A DNA stretch of 16,644 nt, taken from positions 1 to 16,644 of the forward strand of contig JAISAD010000041.1 of NCBI GenBank assembly GCA_031266895.1, read 5' to 3'. The notes beneath the pieces were generated by a model. The model was not told the origin of the DNA and ran no database searches. It worked only from the letters and a program-made list of their open reading frames with translations. The translations under genes and the position numbers were made by a program. Source of the stretch: Bacteroidales bacterium. Lineage in GTDB: Bacteria > Bacteroidota > Bacteroidia > Bacteroidales > WCHB1-69. Below, in pieces: positions 1 to 7,029 of the stretch (position 1 is its first letter; each line of letters starts with the position of its first letter).

Positions 1-25
1 AATAATAAAATTGATAATATCTACA

Positions 26-583
26 TTATTCCTCCACTACTTCGGGTTCAATAACTTCGCTTTCGGCGGGTTGTTCTGCTTTGGCAGTTTCTGTTTCAGC
101 AGGTTCTGTTACTGTTTCCGCAGTTTTTTTAGCGGGAACAACTGTCGATGTTTCGGCTTTTGTCCCTTTTCTGCTGCTGCGTCTGGTTTTTGTACTCTTC
201 TTTTTCTCTTCGCCGGTGTAGGTTTCGTTATAATCTACAAATTCAATAATGCACATTTCGGCATTATCGCCCTGACGGAATCCTGTTTTGAGAATACGGG
301 TGTAACCACCCGGACGCCCCTGTACCTTTTGGGCTATTTCTCTAAAGAGTTCCGTAACGGCAAATTTGTTTTGCAGGTATGAAAAGACTGTACGGCGGGA
401 GTGTGTAGTATCATTTTTACTGCGCGTTACCAAAGGTTCAATATATTTTCTCAACTCTTTTGCTTTAGCTAAAGTAGTTGATATCCTTTTATGCAAGATA
501 AGAGATGATGCCATATTGGACAGCATCGCTTTTCTGTGCGTGGCAGTTCTTCCCAAGTGATTGATTCTTTTTGCGTGTCTCAT
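26..583 (-). CDS. rplQ: 50S ribosomal protein L17 with acidic C-terminal extension
   Basis: L17 is a large-subunit ribosomal protein. The N-terminus MRHAKRINHLGRTATHRKAML is the conserved L17 opening, and the core, with the motif RPGGYTRILKTGFRQGDNAEM, runs to about residue 122. The protein is 185 residues against roughly 120-127 in most bacteria. The extra 60 residues begin with a basic stretch rich in Lys, Arg and Ser (about 126-141) and then become a Glu/Ala/Thr/Pro-rich acidic tail ending EVVEE. As far as I know, such tails are common on L17 in Bacteroidota. The gene is the last of the alpha operon and starts 8 bp after the rpoA stop, so it is surely co-transcribed. No terminator is visible in the 25 bases left before the window edge. 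Confidence 0.97.
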   Translation of the reverse strand: MRHAKRINHLGRTATHRKAMLSNMASSLILHKRISTTLAKAKELRKYIEPLVTRSKNDTTHSRRTVFSYLQNKFAVTELFREIAQKVQGRPGGYTRILKTGFRQGDNAEMCIIEFVDYNETYTGEEKKKSTKTRRSSRKGTKAETSTVVPAKKTAETVTEPAETETAKAEQPAESEVIEPEVVEE

Positions 584-591
584 ATTCTTTA

Positions 592-1602
592 TTAATCCTT
601 ATCTAGTTTATATTTTGCAACATTCATACCAAATTCCAAGCCTTTGGATTTTACGAGATCCTCAAGTTCGGACAGCGATTTTTTACCAAAGTTACGGAAT
701 TTCAATAAATCTACCTTATGAATGGCAACGAGGTCGCCCAATATTTCCAATTCGGCAGCTTTCAGGCAATTCTGGGCGCGTACGGTGAGTTCCATTTCAT
801 TGAGACGCGACTTCAACAAGTGACGCATCGCCAAATCTTCTTCGCTCAGTTCTTCGATTCCCGATTCAGCAGCCTCTTTTTTCAATTCATGCATCGTAAT
901 GGCAATCTTTTCATCGGAAAAGAGCGCGAAATGCTGTATCAATATTTTAGCAGCCTCTTTTAATGCCTCTTTCGGGTGAATAGAGCCATCGGTAATGATT
1001 TCCAAAATCAGTTTTTCAAAGTCTGTTTTCTGTTCTACACGATAATTATCAACTGTAACTTTTACATTTTTAATAGGGGTATGAATAGAGTCAATAGCAA
1101 TAACATCAATGCCATCATGCAGCAGTTTGTTTTCTTCGGCTGAAATGTATCCGCGACCTTTGTTTACCGTAACTTCCATCACCAATTTTACATTGTGTTC
1201 CATTCGGCAAATAAGGAGGTCGGGGTTCAGTACTTGGAAAAAGTTAAAATACTTGTTCATATCACCGGCAGTAAAAGTATTCTGCCCATTGATAATAATA
1301 GTTGCTTTTTCCGATTGGTTGTTATCTATTTTATTTTTGAAACGAACCTGTTTTAAGTTAAGAACGATGTCGGTAACATCTTCCATAACGCCGGGTATTG
1401 AGGAAAACTCCTGGTGTATGCCATTAATCTTAACAGAAGTAATAGCATAGCCTTCGAGTGAAGATATCAAAACCCTGCGAAGAGCATTACCCACAGTTAC
1501 GCCATAACCCTGTTGCAGAGGTCTAAATTCAAAGACTCCGCGAAAATCATCCGATTCGTTCATTATCACTTCATCGGGCTGTTGAAAGGTTAAGATAGCC
1601 AT
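592..1602 (-). CDS. rpoA: DNA-directed RNA polymerase subunit alpha
   Basis: This is the alpha subunit of RNA polymerase. It dimerises to start core assembly and uses its C-terminal domain to contact promoter DNA and activators. The 336 residues show both domains. The N-terminal assembly domain (about 1-235) carries the conserved FEFRPLQQGYGVTVGNALRR segment near residue 24. The C-terminal helix-hairpin-helix domain (about 270-328) carries LTVRAQNCLKAAE and FRNFGKKSLSELEDL. Arg275 and Asn278 align with the E. coli DNA-contacting Arg265 and Asn268. The start MAILTFQQPD matches the usual Bacteroidota N-terminus. The gene lies between rpsD and rplQ in the standard alpha-operon order. Confidence 0.98.
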   Translation of the reverse strand: MAILTFQQPDEVIMNESDDFRGVFEFRPLQQGYGVTVGNALRRVLISSLEGYAITSVKINGIHQEFSSIPGVMEDVTDIVLNLKQVRFKNKIDNNQSEKATIIINGQNTFTAGDMNKYFNFFQVLNPDLLICRMEHNVKLVMEVTVNKGRGYISAEENKLLHDGIDVIAIDSIHTPIKNVKVTVDNYRVEQKTDFEKLILEIITDGSIHPKEALKEAAKILIQHFALFSDEKIAITMHELKKEAAESGIEELSEEDLAMRHLLKSRLNEMELTVRAQNCLKAAELEILGDLVAIHKVDLLKFRNFGKKSLSELEDLVKSKGLEFGMNVAKYKLDKD

Positions 1603-1648
1603 GTGTGCTTATTTTTTTTATTAATAACTTATTTCGATTTATAATTTA

Positions 1649-2254
1649 CTATTTAGAATAAAGTTCAACGATTGCCTGCTCTTTGATATTTTCGGGAATC
1701 TCTTCTCTTTCGGGATAGTTCATAAACTTGCCGCTTAAGAGCGCGGAATCCCATTCCAGCCATGAGTGCCTGTTGCTTCTGCCGCTAACGGAATTGGTAA
1801 TTACCTCCAATGTTTTGGAACGTTCGCGTACAGCTACAATATCGCCGGGTACCAGCAGCATGGAAGGGATGTTGCAAATGTTTCCGTTTACAGTAATGTG
1901 GCGGTGTGAAACCAGCTGACGGGCAGCGGCTCTGCTTGGGGCAATGCCTAAGCGGAATACCACATTATCTAATCTTGATTCGATTAATTTCATCAAGTTC
2001 TGGCCGGTAATTCCTTTCTTTCTGGCTGCTTTCTGAAACAGTTTCTTAAACTGGCGCTCCAGCATGCCGTAGGTATATTTAGCTTTCTGCTTTTCCAGCA
2101 GTTGTAAACCATATTCCGACATTTTAAAGCGTTTTTTCATCTGTCCGTGTTGTCCGGGAGGATAATTTTTTCTTGACAAATGTTTATCCGGTCCGAAAAT
2201 CGGATCATGAAATTTTCTTGCAATTTTGGTTTTTGGTCCTGTATATCTTGCCAT
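1649..2254 (-). CDS. rpsD: 30S ribosomal protein S4 (zinc-free form)
   Basis: S4 is a primary 16S rRNA-binding protein that nucleates assembly of the small subunit; in E. coli it also represses its own operon. The 201 residues begin MARYTGPKTKIARKF and carry the family motif YPPGQHG near residue 32. The S4 RNA-binding domain (about 92-155) contains RLDNVVFRLGIAPSRAAARQLVSHRHITVNG in spaced form. The N-terminal region has no Cys cluster, so this is the C-minus, zinc-independent type. The gene sits 46 bp upstream of rpoA and is co-directional with it. Whether S4 autoregulates here cannot be told from sequence. Confidence 0.98.
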   Translation of the reverse strand: MARYTGPKTKIARKFHDPIFGPDKHLSRKNYPPGQHGQMKKRFKMSEYGLQLLEKQKAKYTYGMLERQFKKLFQKAARKKGITGQNLMKLIESRLDNVVFRLGIAPSRAAARQLVSHRHITVNGNICNIPSMLLVPGDIVAVRERSKTLEVITNSVSGRSNRHSWLEWDSALLSGKFMNYPEREEIPENIKEQAIVELYSK

Positions 2255-2295
2255 AGATCTATTATTTTTCTTTTAGGGTTATGCTATATGTTAAA

Positions 2296-2685
2296 TTATA
2301 CTCTTCTGCGTTTAGGTGGACGGCACCCATTGTGTGGCAATGGGGTTACATCAATAATCTCTTCGACCATAATACCGGCAGCATGAATGGTTCTGATAGC
2401 AGATTCGCGTCCGCCTCCCGGCCCTCTAACATAAACTTTTACTTTTCTCAATCCTAAATCATAAGCCACTTTCGCGCAATCCTGTGCAGCCATTTGAGCA
2501 GCATAAGGTGTATTTTTTTTCGACCCTCTGAAACCCATTTTACCGGCTGATGACCATGAAATGACTTGACCGTCGTTGTTCGTTAAAGATACAATAACAT
2601 TATTGAATGAGGCAGATACAAATGCCTTGCCTATCGCATCAATTCTTACAACTTTCTTTTTTGTTGTTTTTGTGTTCTTTGCCAT
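2296..2685 (-). CDS. rpsK: 30S ribosomal protein S11
   Basis: S11 is a small-subunit platform protein that helps shape the site where mRNA meets 16S rRNA near the E site. The 129 residues contain the conserved FNNVIVSLTNNDGQVISWSS segment, the GFRGSKKNTPYAAQ motif, the VRGPGGGRESAIR loop, and the basic tail PHNGCRPPKRRRV that ends almost all bacterial S11 proteins. The short Lys-rich N-terminus MAKNTKTTKKK is normal. The gene lies between rpsM and rpsD with short spacers (34 and 41 bp), so it is an internal gene of the operon. No frameshift or unusual residue was seen. Confidence 0.98.
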   Translation of the reverse strand: MAKNTKTTKKKVVRIDAIGKAFVSASFNNVIVSLTNNDGQVISWSSAGKMGFRGSKKNTPYAAQMAAQDCAKVAYDLGLRKVKVYVRGPGGGRESAIRTIHAAGIMVEEIIDVTPLPHNGCRPPKRRRV

Positions 2686-2719
2686 ATTAATTTACTCTTC
2701 CCTAATTACTGAAATTATA

Positions 2720-3094
2720 TTACTTGGTTGCTTTCTTCTTGTTGGCAACCGTTTTCTTACGTCCTTTTCTGGTTCGGGCATTATTCTTAGTGCTTTGTCC
2801 ACGAAGCGGTAATCCGATACGGTGACGAATTCCTCTGTAACAACCGATATCCATGAGTCGCTTGATGTTCATCTGAACTTCAGAACGCAATGCTCCTTCT
2901 ACCTTCATTTCATTGATAATACTACGCAGAACCACCAGTTCGTCATCATTCCATTCGCTAACTTTCTTATCGAAACTGATGTTGGCTTCGGTTAAAATCT
3001 TCTGAGCCGTACTTCTTCCGACACCGTAAATGTAAGTTAAACCAATTTCGCCTCTTTTGTTTTTAGGTAAATCTATACCTGCAATTCTTGCCAT
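2720..3094 (-). CDS. rpsM: 30S ribosomal protein S13
   Basis: S13 sits in the head of the small subunit and bridges to the large subunit and the P-site tRNA. The 124 residues begin MARIAGIDLPKNKRGEIGLT, then show the helix-hairpin-helix element YIYGVGRSTAQKIL. The signature CYRGIRHRIGLPLRGQSTKNNARTRKG (given here in outline) covers about residues 87-113. The C-terminal Lys-rich tail is the part that reaches tRNA in other bacteria. The gene follows rpmJ by 47 bp and precedes rpsK, the usual alpha-operon start. Confidence 0.98.
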   Translation of the reverse strand: MARIAGIDLPKNKRGEIGLTYIYGVGRSTAQKILTEANISFDKKVSEWNDDELVVLRSIINEMKVEGALRSEVQMNIKRLMDIGCYRGIRHRIGLPLRGQSTKNNARTRKGRKKTVANKKKATK

Positions 3095-3141
3095 ATTTTT
3101 TTATCTGTTTTATTTATGGTTATTTGGGTTATTAATCTAAA

Positions 3142-3258
3142 TTATCCCTGACGCTGTTTAAACTTAGGATTTTTCTTGTTAATTATGTAGATCACACCTT
3201 TTCTTCTTACCACGATGCAATCTTCCGATCTTTTTTTTACTGATGCTCTTACTTTCAT
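3142..3258 (-). CDS. rpmJ: 50S ribosomal protein L36 (zinc-free form)
   Basis: This 38-residue protein is L36, the smallest large-subunit protein, which helps order 23S rRNA at a late assembly stage. Translating the minus strand from the ATG at 3258 gives MKVRASVKKRSEDC, then VVRRKGVIYIINKKNPKFKQRQG up to the TAA at 3144-3142, the full family pattern. Canonical zinc-binding L36 has three Cys and one His as a ribbon; here only Cys14 remains, so this is the C-minus form. It lies 16 bp after infA and 47 bp before rpsM, its usual place. The length and end match Bacteroidota L36 exactly. Confidence 0.96.
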   Translation of the reverse strand: MKVRASVKKRSEDCIVVRRKGVIYIINKKNPKFKQRQG

Positions 3259-3274
3259 TATTAAATTGCGTTTT

Positions 3275-3496
3275 TTATGATTTATGTCTAAATATTATTC
3301 TTCCTTTACTCAAATCGTATGGCGACATCTCTATTTGAACCTTATCTCCCGGTAGAATCTTAATGTAATGCAGACGCATTTTGCCCGAAATGTGCGCCGT
3401 GATAACGTGCCCGTTATCCAGCTGTACACGGAACATTGCATTGCCCAACGATTCGATTACTACGCCGTCTAATTCTATAGAGGACTGTTTTGCCAT
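3275..3496 (-). CDS. infA: Translation initiation factor IF-1
   Basis: IF-1 binds the A site of the 30S subunit during initiation and works with IF-2 and IF-3. The protein is 73 residues, the normal length, and is a single S1/OB-fold domain. The opening MAKQSSIELDGVVIESLGNA, the central HISGKMRLHYIKILPGDKV and the end SKGRIIFRHKS match bacterial IF-1. The gene sits between map and rpmJ, with spacers of 16 bp on both sides, as in other Bacteroidota spc/alpha clusters. Confidence 0.98.
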   Translation of the reverse strand: MAKQSSIELDGVVIESLGNAMFRVQLDNGHVITAHISGKMRLHYIKILPGDKVQIEMSPYDLSKGRIIFRHKS

Positions 3497-3512
3497 ACTT
3501 TACTTTGTTATT

Positions 3513-4310
3513 TTATATTAATCTATTCTCTTTTTTCAATATTTCCTCAATGTATTCATAAGTTGATAAAACTTCTGTGCCCTGTGCCGTAATAGCCAGC
3601 TGATGTTCAAAATGTGCTGATGGCTTACCATCCCGAGTGCGAATTGTCCACTGGTCTTTCTCCACATAAACACGACATGTTCCCTGATTTATCATCGGTT
3701 CTACACAAAACACCATTCCTTCTCGCAGCACATCTCCTTTTTTAGGCTGTCCGTAGTTAGGTATATCGGGCAACTCGTGCAATTTTTTTCCAATTCCGTG
3801 TCCACAGAGGTCACGCACTACGCCGTAGCCAAACTGCTCCACATAATGCTGTACGGCATGGCCAATATGGCCGGTAGTATTGCCCTTTACTGCCACTTTA
3901 ATGGCCTCATACAGAGAGGCTTTTGTGCGTTGCAACAACAGTCGTTTCGCCTCCGAAATTTCGCCCACAGCAAAGGTATAGGCATAGTCGCCGTGATAAC
4001 CGTTCAGATAGACTCCGCAATCAATAGAGACAATATCTCCTTCATTCAGCACACTGTCATCAGGAATACCATGCACCACCACATCATTGACCGATATGCA
4101 GAGCGCCGCCGGAAATCCGTTATATCCCTTAAAACTCGGAACTGCATGATTATCGCAAATATACTGCTCTCCAATTCTGTCCAGACAAATTAGCGGAATG
4201 CCTGGCTTCACGGCTTTGGCCACTTCGGCTAAAGTCTTACCAACAAGCAAAGAACTTTTCTTTATTAACTCAATCTCCTCTGGAGTTTTCAGAGTTATTC
4301 TTCTAAACAT
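3513..4310 (-). CDS. map: Type I methionine aminopeptidase
   Basis: This enzyme removes the N-terminal methionine from nascent proteins when the second residue is small. I chose the ATG at 4310 (MFRRITLKTPEEIELI) over one 15 bp further upstream, which would overlap secY. The chosen start leaves 4 bp after the secY stop and gives 265 residues. With it, the five metal ligands fall at Asp97 (SIDCGV), Asp108 (HGDYAYTF), His171 (GHGIG), Glu204 (CVEPM) and Glu235 (FEHQLAIT). These are the positions I recall for E. coli MetAP. The substrate-binding His is His80 (VVVHGIP). There is no N-terminal zinc-finger or SH3-binding extension, so it is type Ia. All catalytic residues are intact. Confidence 0.97.
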   Translation of the reverse strand: MFRRITLKTPEEIELIKKSSLLVGKTLAEVAKAVKPGIPLICLDRIGEQYICDNHAVPSFKGYNGFPAALCISVNDVVVHGIPDDSVLNEGDIVSIDCGVYLNGYHGDYAYTFAVGEISEAKRLLLQRTKASLYEAIKVAVKGNTTGHIGHAVQHYVEQFGYGVVRDLCGHGIGKKLHELPDIPNYGQPKKGDVLREGMVFCVEPMINQGTCRVYVEKDQWTIRTRDGKPSAHFEHQLAITAQGTEVLSTYEYIEEILKKENRLI

Positions 4311-4314
4311 ATCA

Positions 4315-5661
4315 CTAGTAAGCACTACTGTTACGTCCTTTAATTCTACCCGATTTTGTCAAACCGTCGTAATGTCTCATCAGCAGATGACTTTCAATCT
4401 GTTGCAGTGTATCAAGCACCACGCCTACCATAATCAGCAGGGAGGTTCCTCCGAAAAACTGCGCGAATTGCTGGTTTACGCCAAATAAGCGCACCACAGC
4501 CGGCAAAATGGCCACAATACCCAGAAAGATAGAACCGGGCAGCGTAATTTTCGACATAATGCTATCAATCAGTTGCGCGGTCTGCTTTCCCGGCTTTGTA
4601 CCCGGAATAAAGCCGCCGTTTTTCTTCAAGTCTTCAGCAATCTGGTTAGGATTGATGGTGATAGCAGTATAAAAATAGGTAAAGATAATAATAAGCAGGA
4701 AAAGTGTAACATTGTGCCCCAGTCCGTTAGTATCCAAAAAACTCATTGCCACTTTACCGGGAGTATTGGTCATACTCATGAATGTCATTGGGAGCATAAT
4801 AATAGCCTGAGCGAAGATAATAGGCATAACACCTGCAGCATTCACTTTAAGAGGCAAAAAATTGCGTACCCCGCCATACTGTTTGTTTCCTACGATACGT
4901 TTAGCATATTGCACCGGAATACGACGCGTTCCCTGTACCAAAAGCACACAGAGGCAGATGATTAACATCATGATTAAAATTTCGATAATGAAGACGATGG
5001 GACCTCCGTTTACCCCTATTCGTGCCATAAATTCGGCTTTGAGGGCATAAGGGAGACGGGCAATAATTCCAATCATAATGATGAGAGAAATACCATTGCC
5101 CAATCCTTTATCGGTGATACGCTCGCCCAGCCACATGATAAAGAGTGTGCCGGCAATAAGCAGTATAAACGATGACAGGGCAAACAGGGATATTCCAAAC
5201 AGTTGGCCATTAATCATACCGGGTGATACGGCACCTCCAAATTGCCCCTGAATGTTAGCAATATAAACGGGTGCCTGTACAGCCACCACTGCAATAGTAA
5301 GGTAGCGGGTAATTTGATTAATTTTCTTTCTACCGCTTTCGCCCTCCTTTTGCAAGCGTTGGAAATAAGGTACAGCCAAAGTCATTAACTGTATTACAAT
5401 AGAGGCCGAAATGTAGGGCATAATACCCAACGCAAAAATAGAGGCGTTTGAAAATGCACCACCTGAAAAAAGGTCTAACAAGCCGAGCAGACCCTCCTGC
5501 GCCGATTTGGAAAAGGCCGACAATCCCCCAGGATTGATGCCGGGCAGTACAATATGTGCCCCTAAACGATAAATCAAAATAATAAATAAGGTATAAAGAA
5601 TTCTCCTGCGTAACTCTTCAATTCTGAAAATATTTCTTATAGTTTCGAAAAATCTCTTCAT
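4315..5661 (-). CDS. secY: Preprotein translocase subunit SecY
   Basis: SecY is the pore subunit of the SecYEG channel in the inner membrane, which exports unfolded proteins and inserts membrane proteins. The 448 residues contain about ten hydrophobic segments. Visible landmarks are the early motif IFALGIMPYISASIVIQLM (about 75-93), the cytoplasmic loop RRIPVQYAKR (246-255), VNAAGVMPIIFA (263-274), and the second large cytoplasmic loop with NPNQIAEDLKKNGGFIPG (337-354). The tail carries RHYDGLTKSGRIKGR. It follows rplO by 27 bp and precedes map by 4 bp, so it is translated from the same ribosomal-protein mRNA. No defect is seen. Confidence 0.98.
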   Translation of the reverse strand: MKRFFETIRNIFRIEELRRRILYTLFIILIYRLGAHIVLPGINPGGLSAFSKSAQEGLLGLLDLFSGGAFSNASIFALGIMPYISASIVIQLMTLAVPYFQRLQKEGESGRKKINQITRYLTIAVVAVQAPVYIANIQGQFGGAVSPGMINGQLFGISLFALSSFILLIAGTLFIMWLGERITDKGLGNGISLIIMIGIIARLPYALKAEFMARIGVNGGPIVFIIEILIMMLIICLCVLLVQGTRRIPVQYAKRIVGNKQYGGVRNFLPLKVNAAGVMPIIFAQAIIMLPMTFMSMTNTPGKVAMSFLDTNGLGHNVTLFLLIIIFTYFYTAITINPNQIAEDLKKNGGFIPGTKPGKQTAQLIDSIMSKITLPGSIFLGIVAILPAVVRLFGVNQQFAQFFGGTSLLIMVGVVLDTLQQIESHLLMRHYDGLTKSGRIKGRNSSAY

Positions 5662-5688
5662 GAGTATTTTTTAGTTTATTATATATAA

Positions 5689-6210
5689 CTATTCTTCTGT
5701 GTTTTCAGTTTCGATTTTGGCCTGTTTTGATTCAGCCACCGGTTCTGCAATTTCGGCTTTTTGCAACAGAGTTACCACTTTACCGCCTGCGTTTTCGATA
5801 GCAGTTTTAGCAGCTGCAGAGAAAGCGTGTGCTGCAACAGTCAGTTTAGCAGTTAATTCGCCTTTGGCAAGCACTTTAATTAAACTTTTTTTCTTAGCCA
5901 GGCCATTAGCCATTAGCAGTTCGAGATCGACTTCTTTAGCGCCGGTTTTTTCGCTTAAAATTTGTAATGTACTGAGATTAATAGCGTTATAAGCTATACG
6001 ATTTCTATTTTTAAATCCGCGTTTCGGTAAAATTCTATAAATAGGCATTTGCCCTCCTTCAAAACCGATTTTGCGGCTGTATCCTGAACGTGATTGTGCT
6101 CCCTTATGGCCTTTTGTGGAAGTTCCTCCCTTCCCTGAGCCTTGACCTCTACCAATTCTCTTCGAGTTTTTTGTTGACTTTGCAGCTGGTTTTAAACTGT
6201 GTAAATTCAT
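5689..6210 (-). CDS. rplO: 50S ribosomal protein L15 with C-terminal extension
   Basis: L15 is a large-subunit assembly protein that contacts several 23S rRNA domains. The N-terminal half is the typical Gly/Lys-rich extension MNLHSLKPAAKSTKNSKRIG followed by GRGQGSGKGGTSTKGHKG and FEGGQMPIYRILPKRGF. The C-terminal globular part (about 80-150) ends at the conserved ENAGGKVVTLL-like strand. The protein has 173 residues, about 25 more than usual, and the excess is a Glu/Ala-rich tail ending IETENTEE. This echoes the acidic tail of L17 in the same window. The gene is 40 bp downstream of rpmD and 27 bp upstream of secY. Confidence 0.97.
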   Translation of the reverse strand: MNLHSLKPAAKSTKNSKRIGRGQGSGKGGTSTKGHKGAQSRSGYSRKIGFEGGQMPIYRILPKRGFKNRNRIAYNAINLSTLQILSEKTGAKEVDLELLMANGLAKKKSLIKVLAKGELTAKLTVAAHAFSAAAKTAIENAGGKVVTLLQKAEIAEPVAESKQAKIETENTEE

Positions 6211-6250
6211 CCCTTCTTTATTTTTTGGTATTAATACTATACATATATTA

Positions 6251-6433
6251 TTATTGCAACTCCTCCACTTGAATCAAGTGTCTCACTTTTTCTACAATGC
6301 CTAAAATTTGTGGAGTAGCAGTATGCTCAACAGTCTGGTGCATTTTCCTGAGTCCTAATGCTTCTAACGATCTTTTTTGGCGTAAGGGCCTGTCAATAGC
6401 GCGTTTCACCTGCGTGATTTTTATCTTTTTCAT
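6251..6433 (-). CDS. rpmD: 50S ribosomal protein L30
   Basis: L30 is a small large-subunit protein with a ferredoxin-like fold. The sequence MKKIKITQVKRAIDRPLRQK, then LEALGLRKMHQTVEHTATPQILGIVEKVRHLIQVEELQ, covers the whole family in 60 residues. Starting at the second of two adjacent ATGs (6433) gives the usual N-terminus; the alternative at 6436 adds one Met. This is the first recognisable gene of the ribosomal cluster in the window. Its normal upstream neighbour rpsE is missing, so it must be transcribed from a nearby promoter; a good candidate is at 6648-6677. Confidence 0.96.
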   Translation of the reverse strand: MKKIKITQVKRAIDRPLRQKRSLEALGLRKMHQTVEHTATPQILGIVEKVRHLIQVEELQ

Positions 6434-6515
6434 CATTTAAGTATATGTTTTTTCAAAATTTCTTATTTCTAAAATAGAAAATTGCAACCACTTTTAGAAG
6501 TAAATTGCAACATTT

Positions 6516-6629
6516 TCACACCTTTTCAACGCCATATTTCGTCCCCAAAATCCCAACTTCGATGTTTATATATTCCGTGAAATCAATCAGTTGCATCACT
6601 TTCTCCCCTTCATTTCTTTCCTCAATCAT
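6516..6629 (-). CDS. Possible 37-residue leader ORF upstream of rpmD
   Basis: A minus-strand ORF from the ATG at 6629 to the TGA at 6518-6516 encodes MIEERNEGEKVMQLIDFTEY and then INIEVGILGTKYGVEKV. I do not recognise the family. Its ATG lies 19 nt beyond the end of the predicted -7 element of the rpmD promoter, so it would be the first ORF on that mRNA, 82 bp upstream of rpmD. It could be a small leader-encoded protein, the tail of an eroded older gene (the same frame continues upstream past a stop), or chance. No conserved domain or signal sequence is visible. Confidence 0.25.
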   Translation of the reverse strand: MIEERNEGEKVMQLIDFTEYINIEVGILGTKYGVEKV

Positions 6630-6635
6630 TTCACT

Positions 6636-6821
6636 TCAAAAAGTCGGCAAATATACAACTTTTTTTTTACTTCGCAATAGGGGGATAAAAAAATGAAGAA
6701 AATTATTCCCTGTCCGGTAAAAAAGCACACATTGCACCCATTGAATTGAATGATTTTCTATGGCTAAATCGTGCTCTTCCCGCAAATATTGTTTGACTTT
6801 GTCATAAATGTGCTGATTTTC
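6636..6821 (-). pseudogene. Possible gene remnant: 61-codon open frame with no start codon
   Basis: On the minus strand, an open frame runs from just after a TGA (6824-6822) to a TGA at 6638-6636. It reads ENQHIYDKVKQYLREEHDLA, then IENHSIQWVQCVLFYRTGNN and onward, with no ATG. The small ORF at 6629-6516 is in the same frame, and upstream of 6824 the frame is open for about 25 more codons. Two stops therefore interrupt an otherwise open stretch of some 125 codons whose residues look protein-like. I recognise no family. It may be a degraded gene left where the ribosomal operon was broken, or a chance open frame. The rpmD promoter lies inside it. Confidence 0.2.
6648..6677 (-). promoter_or_regulatory. 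Predicted promoter of the rpmD-rplQ cluster
   Basis: On the minus strand, TTG (6677-6675) is followed after 19 bp by TATATTTG (6655-6648), matching the Bacteroidota primary-sigma pattern TTG/TTTG-N19-21-TAnnTTTG. Of the promoters in this window it is the only one with a -33-like element at the right spacing. Transcription would start near 6640, leaving a leader of about 205 nt before rpmD. Confidence 0.6.
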
Positions 6822-6914
6822 TCAAAATTCAGGCTTTACAGCCGGTTTGAATACTGTGTTGGCAGTAAAAAGTTTTTTTGTTTTGCTTACTATATATAAT
6901 ATTGTTTTTTATTG

Positions 6915-6922
6915 TATTTTTG
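6915..6922 (+). promoter_or_regulatory. Predicted -7 element for the DUF1893 lipoprotein gene
   Basis: TATTTTTG in the context GTATTTTTGCAAC matches the Bacteroidota -7 element TAnnTTTG. No convincing -33 element is found 19-21 bp upstream; the region is TATA-rich. The implied leader is about 100 nt before the ATG at 7030. Confidence 0.45.
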
Positions 6923-7029
6923 CAACGATTTTTGAAGAGTTTTAATGTGGGGCTCCGGCTCTTTTATAAAAATCAAAATATAAAAATGGAATTTTTAGAA
7001 GTCCCATTCAATGTATTAAACCAATAAAA

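Larger units (their letters stand above)
6434..7029. other. 596-bp gene-poor region between rpmD and the DUF1893 lipoprotein gene
   Basis: The stretch is strongly AT-rich and holds no recognisable full gene. It contains two back-to-back promoter elements: one for rpmD (minus, 6648-6677) and one for the lipoprotein (plus, 6915-6922). On the minus strand a short ORF lies just after the rpmD promoter (6516-6629), and a longer interrupted frame extends above it. A 10-bp direct repeat AAATTGCAAC occurs at 6479-6488 and 6502-6511. A small AT-rich hairpin, TTTCTA-AAA-TAGAAA, is at 6466-6480. No tRNA or riboswitch pattern known to me was found. Confidence 0.8.

Noticed and set aside
4311..4325. Upstream in-frame ATG that would extend map by five residues into secY
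   Set aside because: It overlaps the secY stop. The internal ATG at 4310 avoids overlap and brings the metal ligands to standard MetAP numbering.
6505..6696. 63-codon plus-strand ORF in the rpmD upstream region
   Set aside because: Low-complexity Phe/Ser/Thr composition and opposite to the predicted rpmD promoter and leader; no coding character.
6935..6963. Possible stem AAGAG/CTCTT with an inner GG/CC element in the lipoprotein 5' leader
   Set aside because: The outer stem is only 5 bp with a 19-nt interior and matches no riboswitch or attenuator I know.
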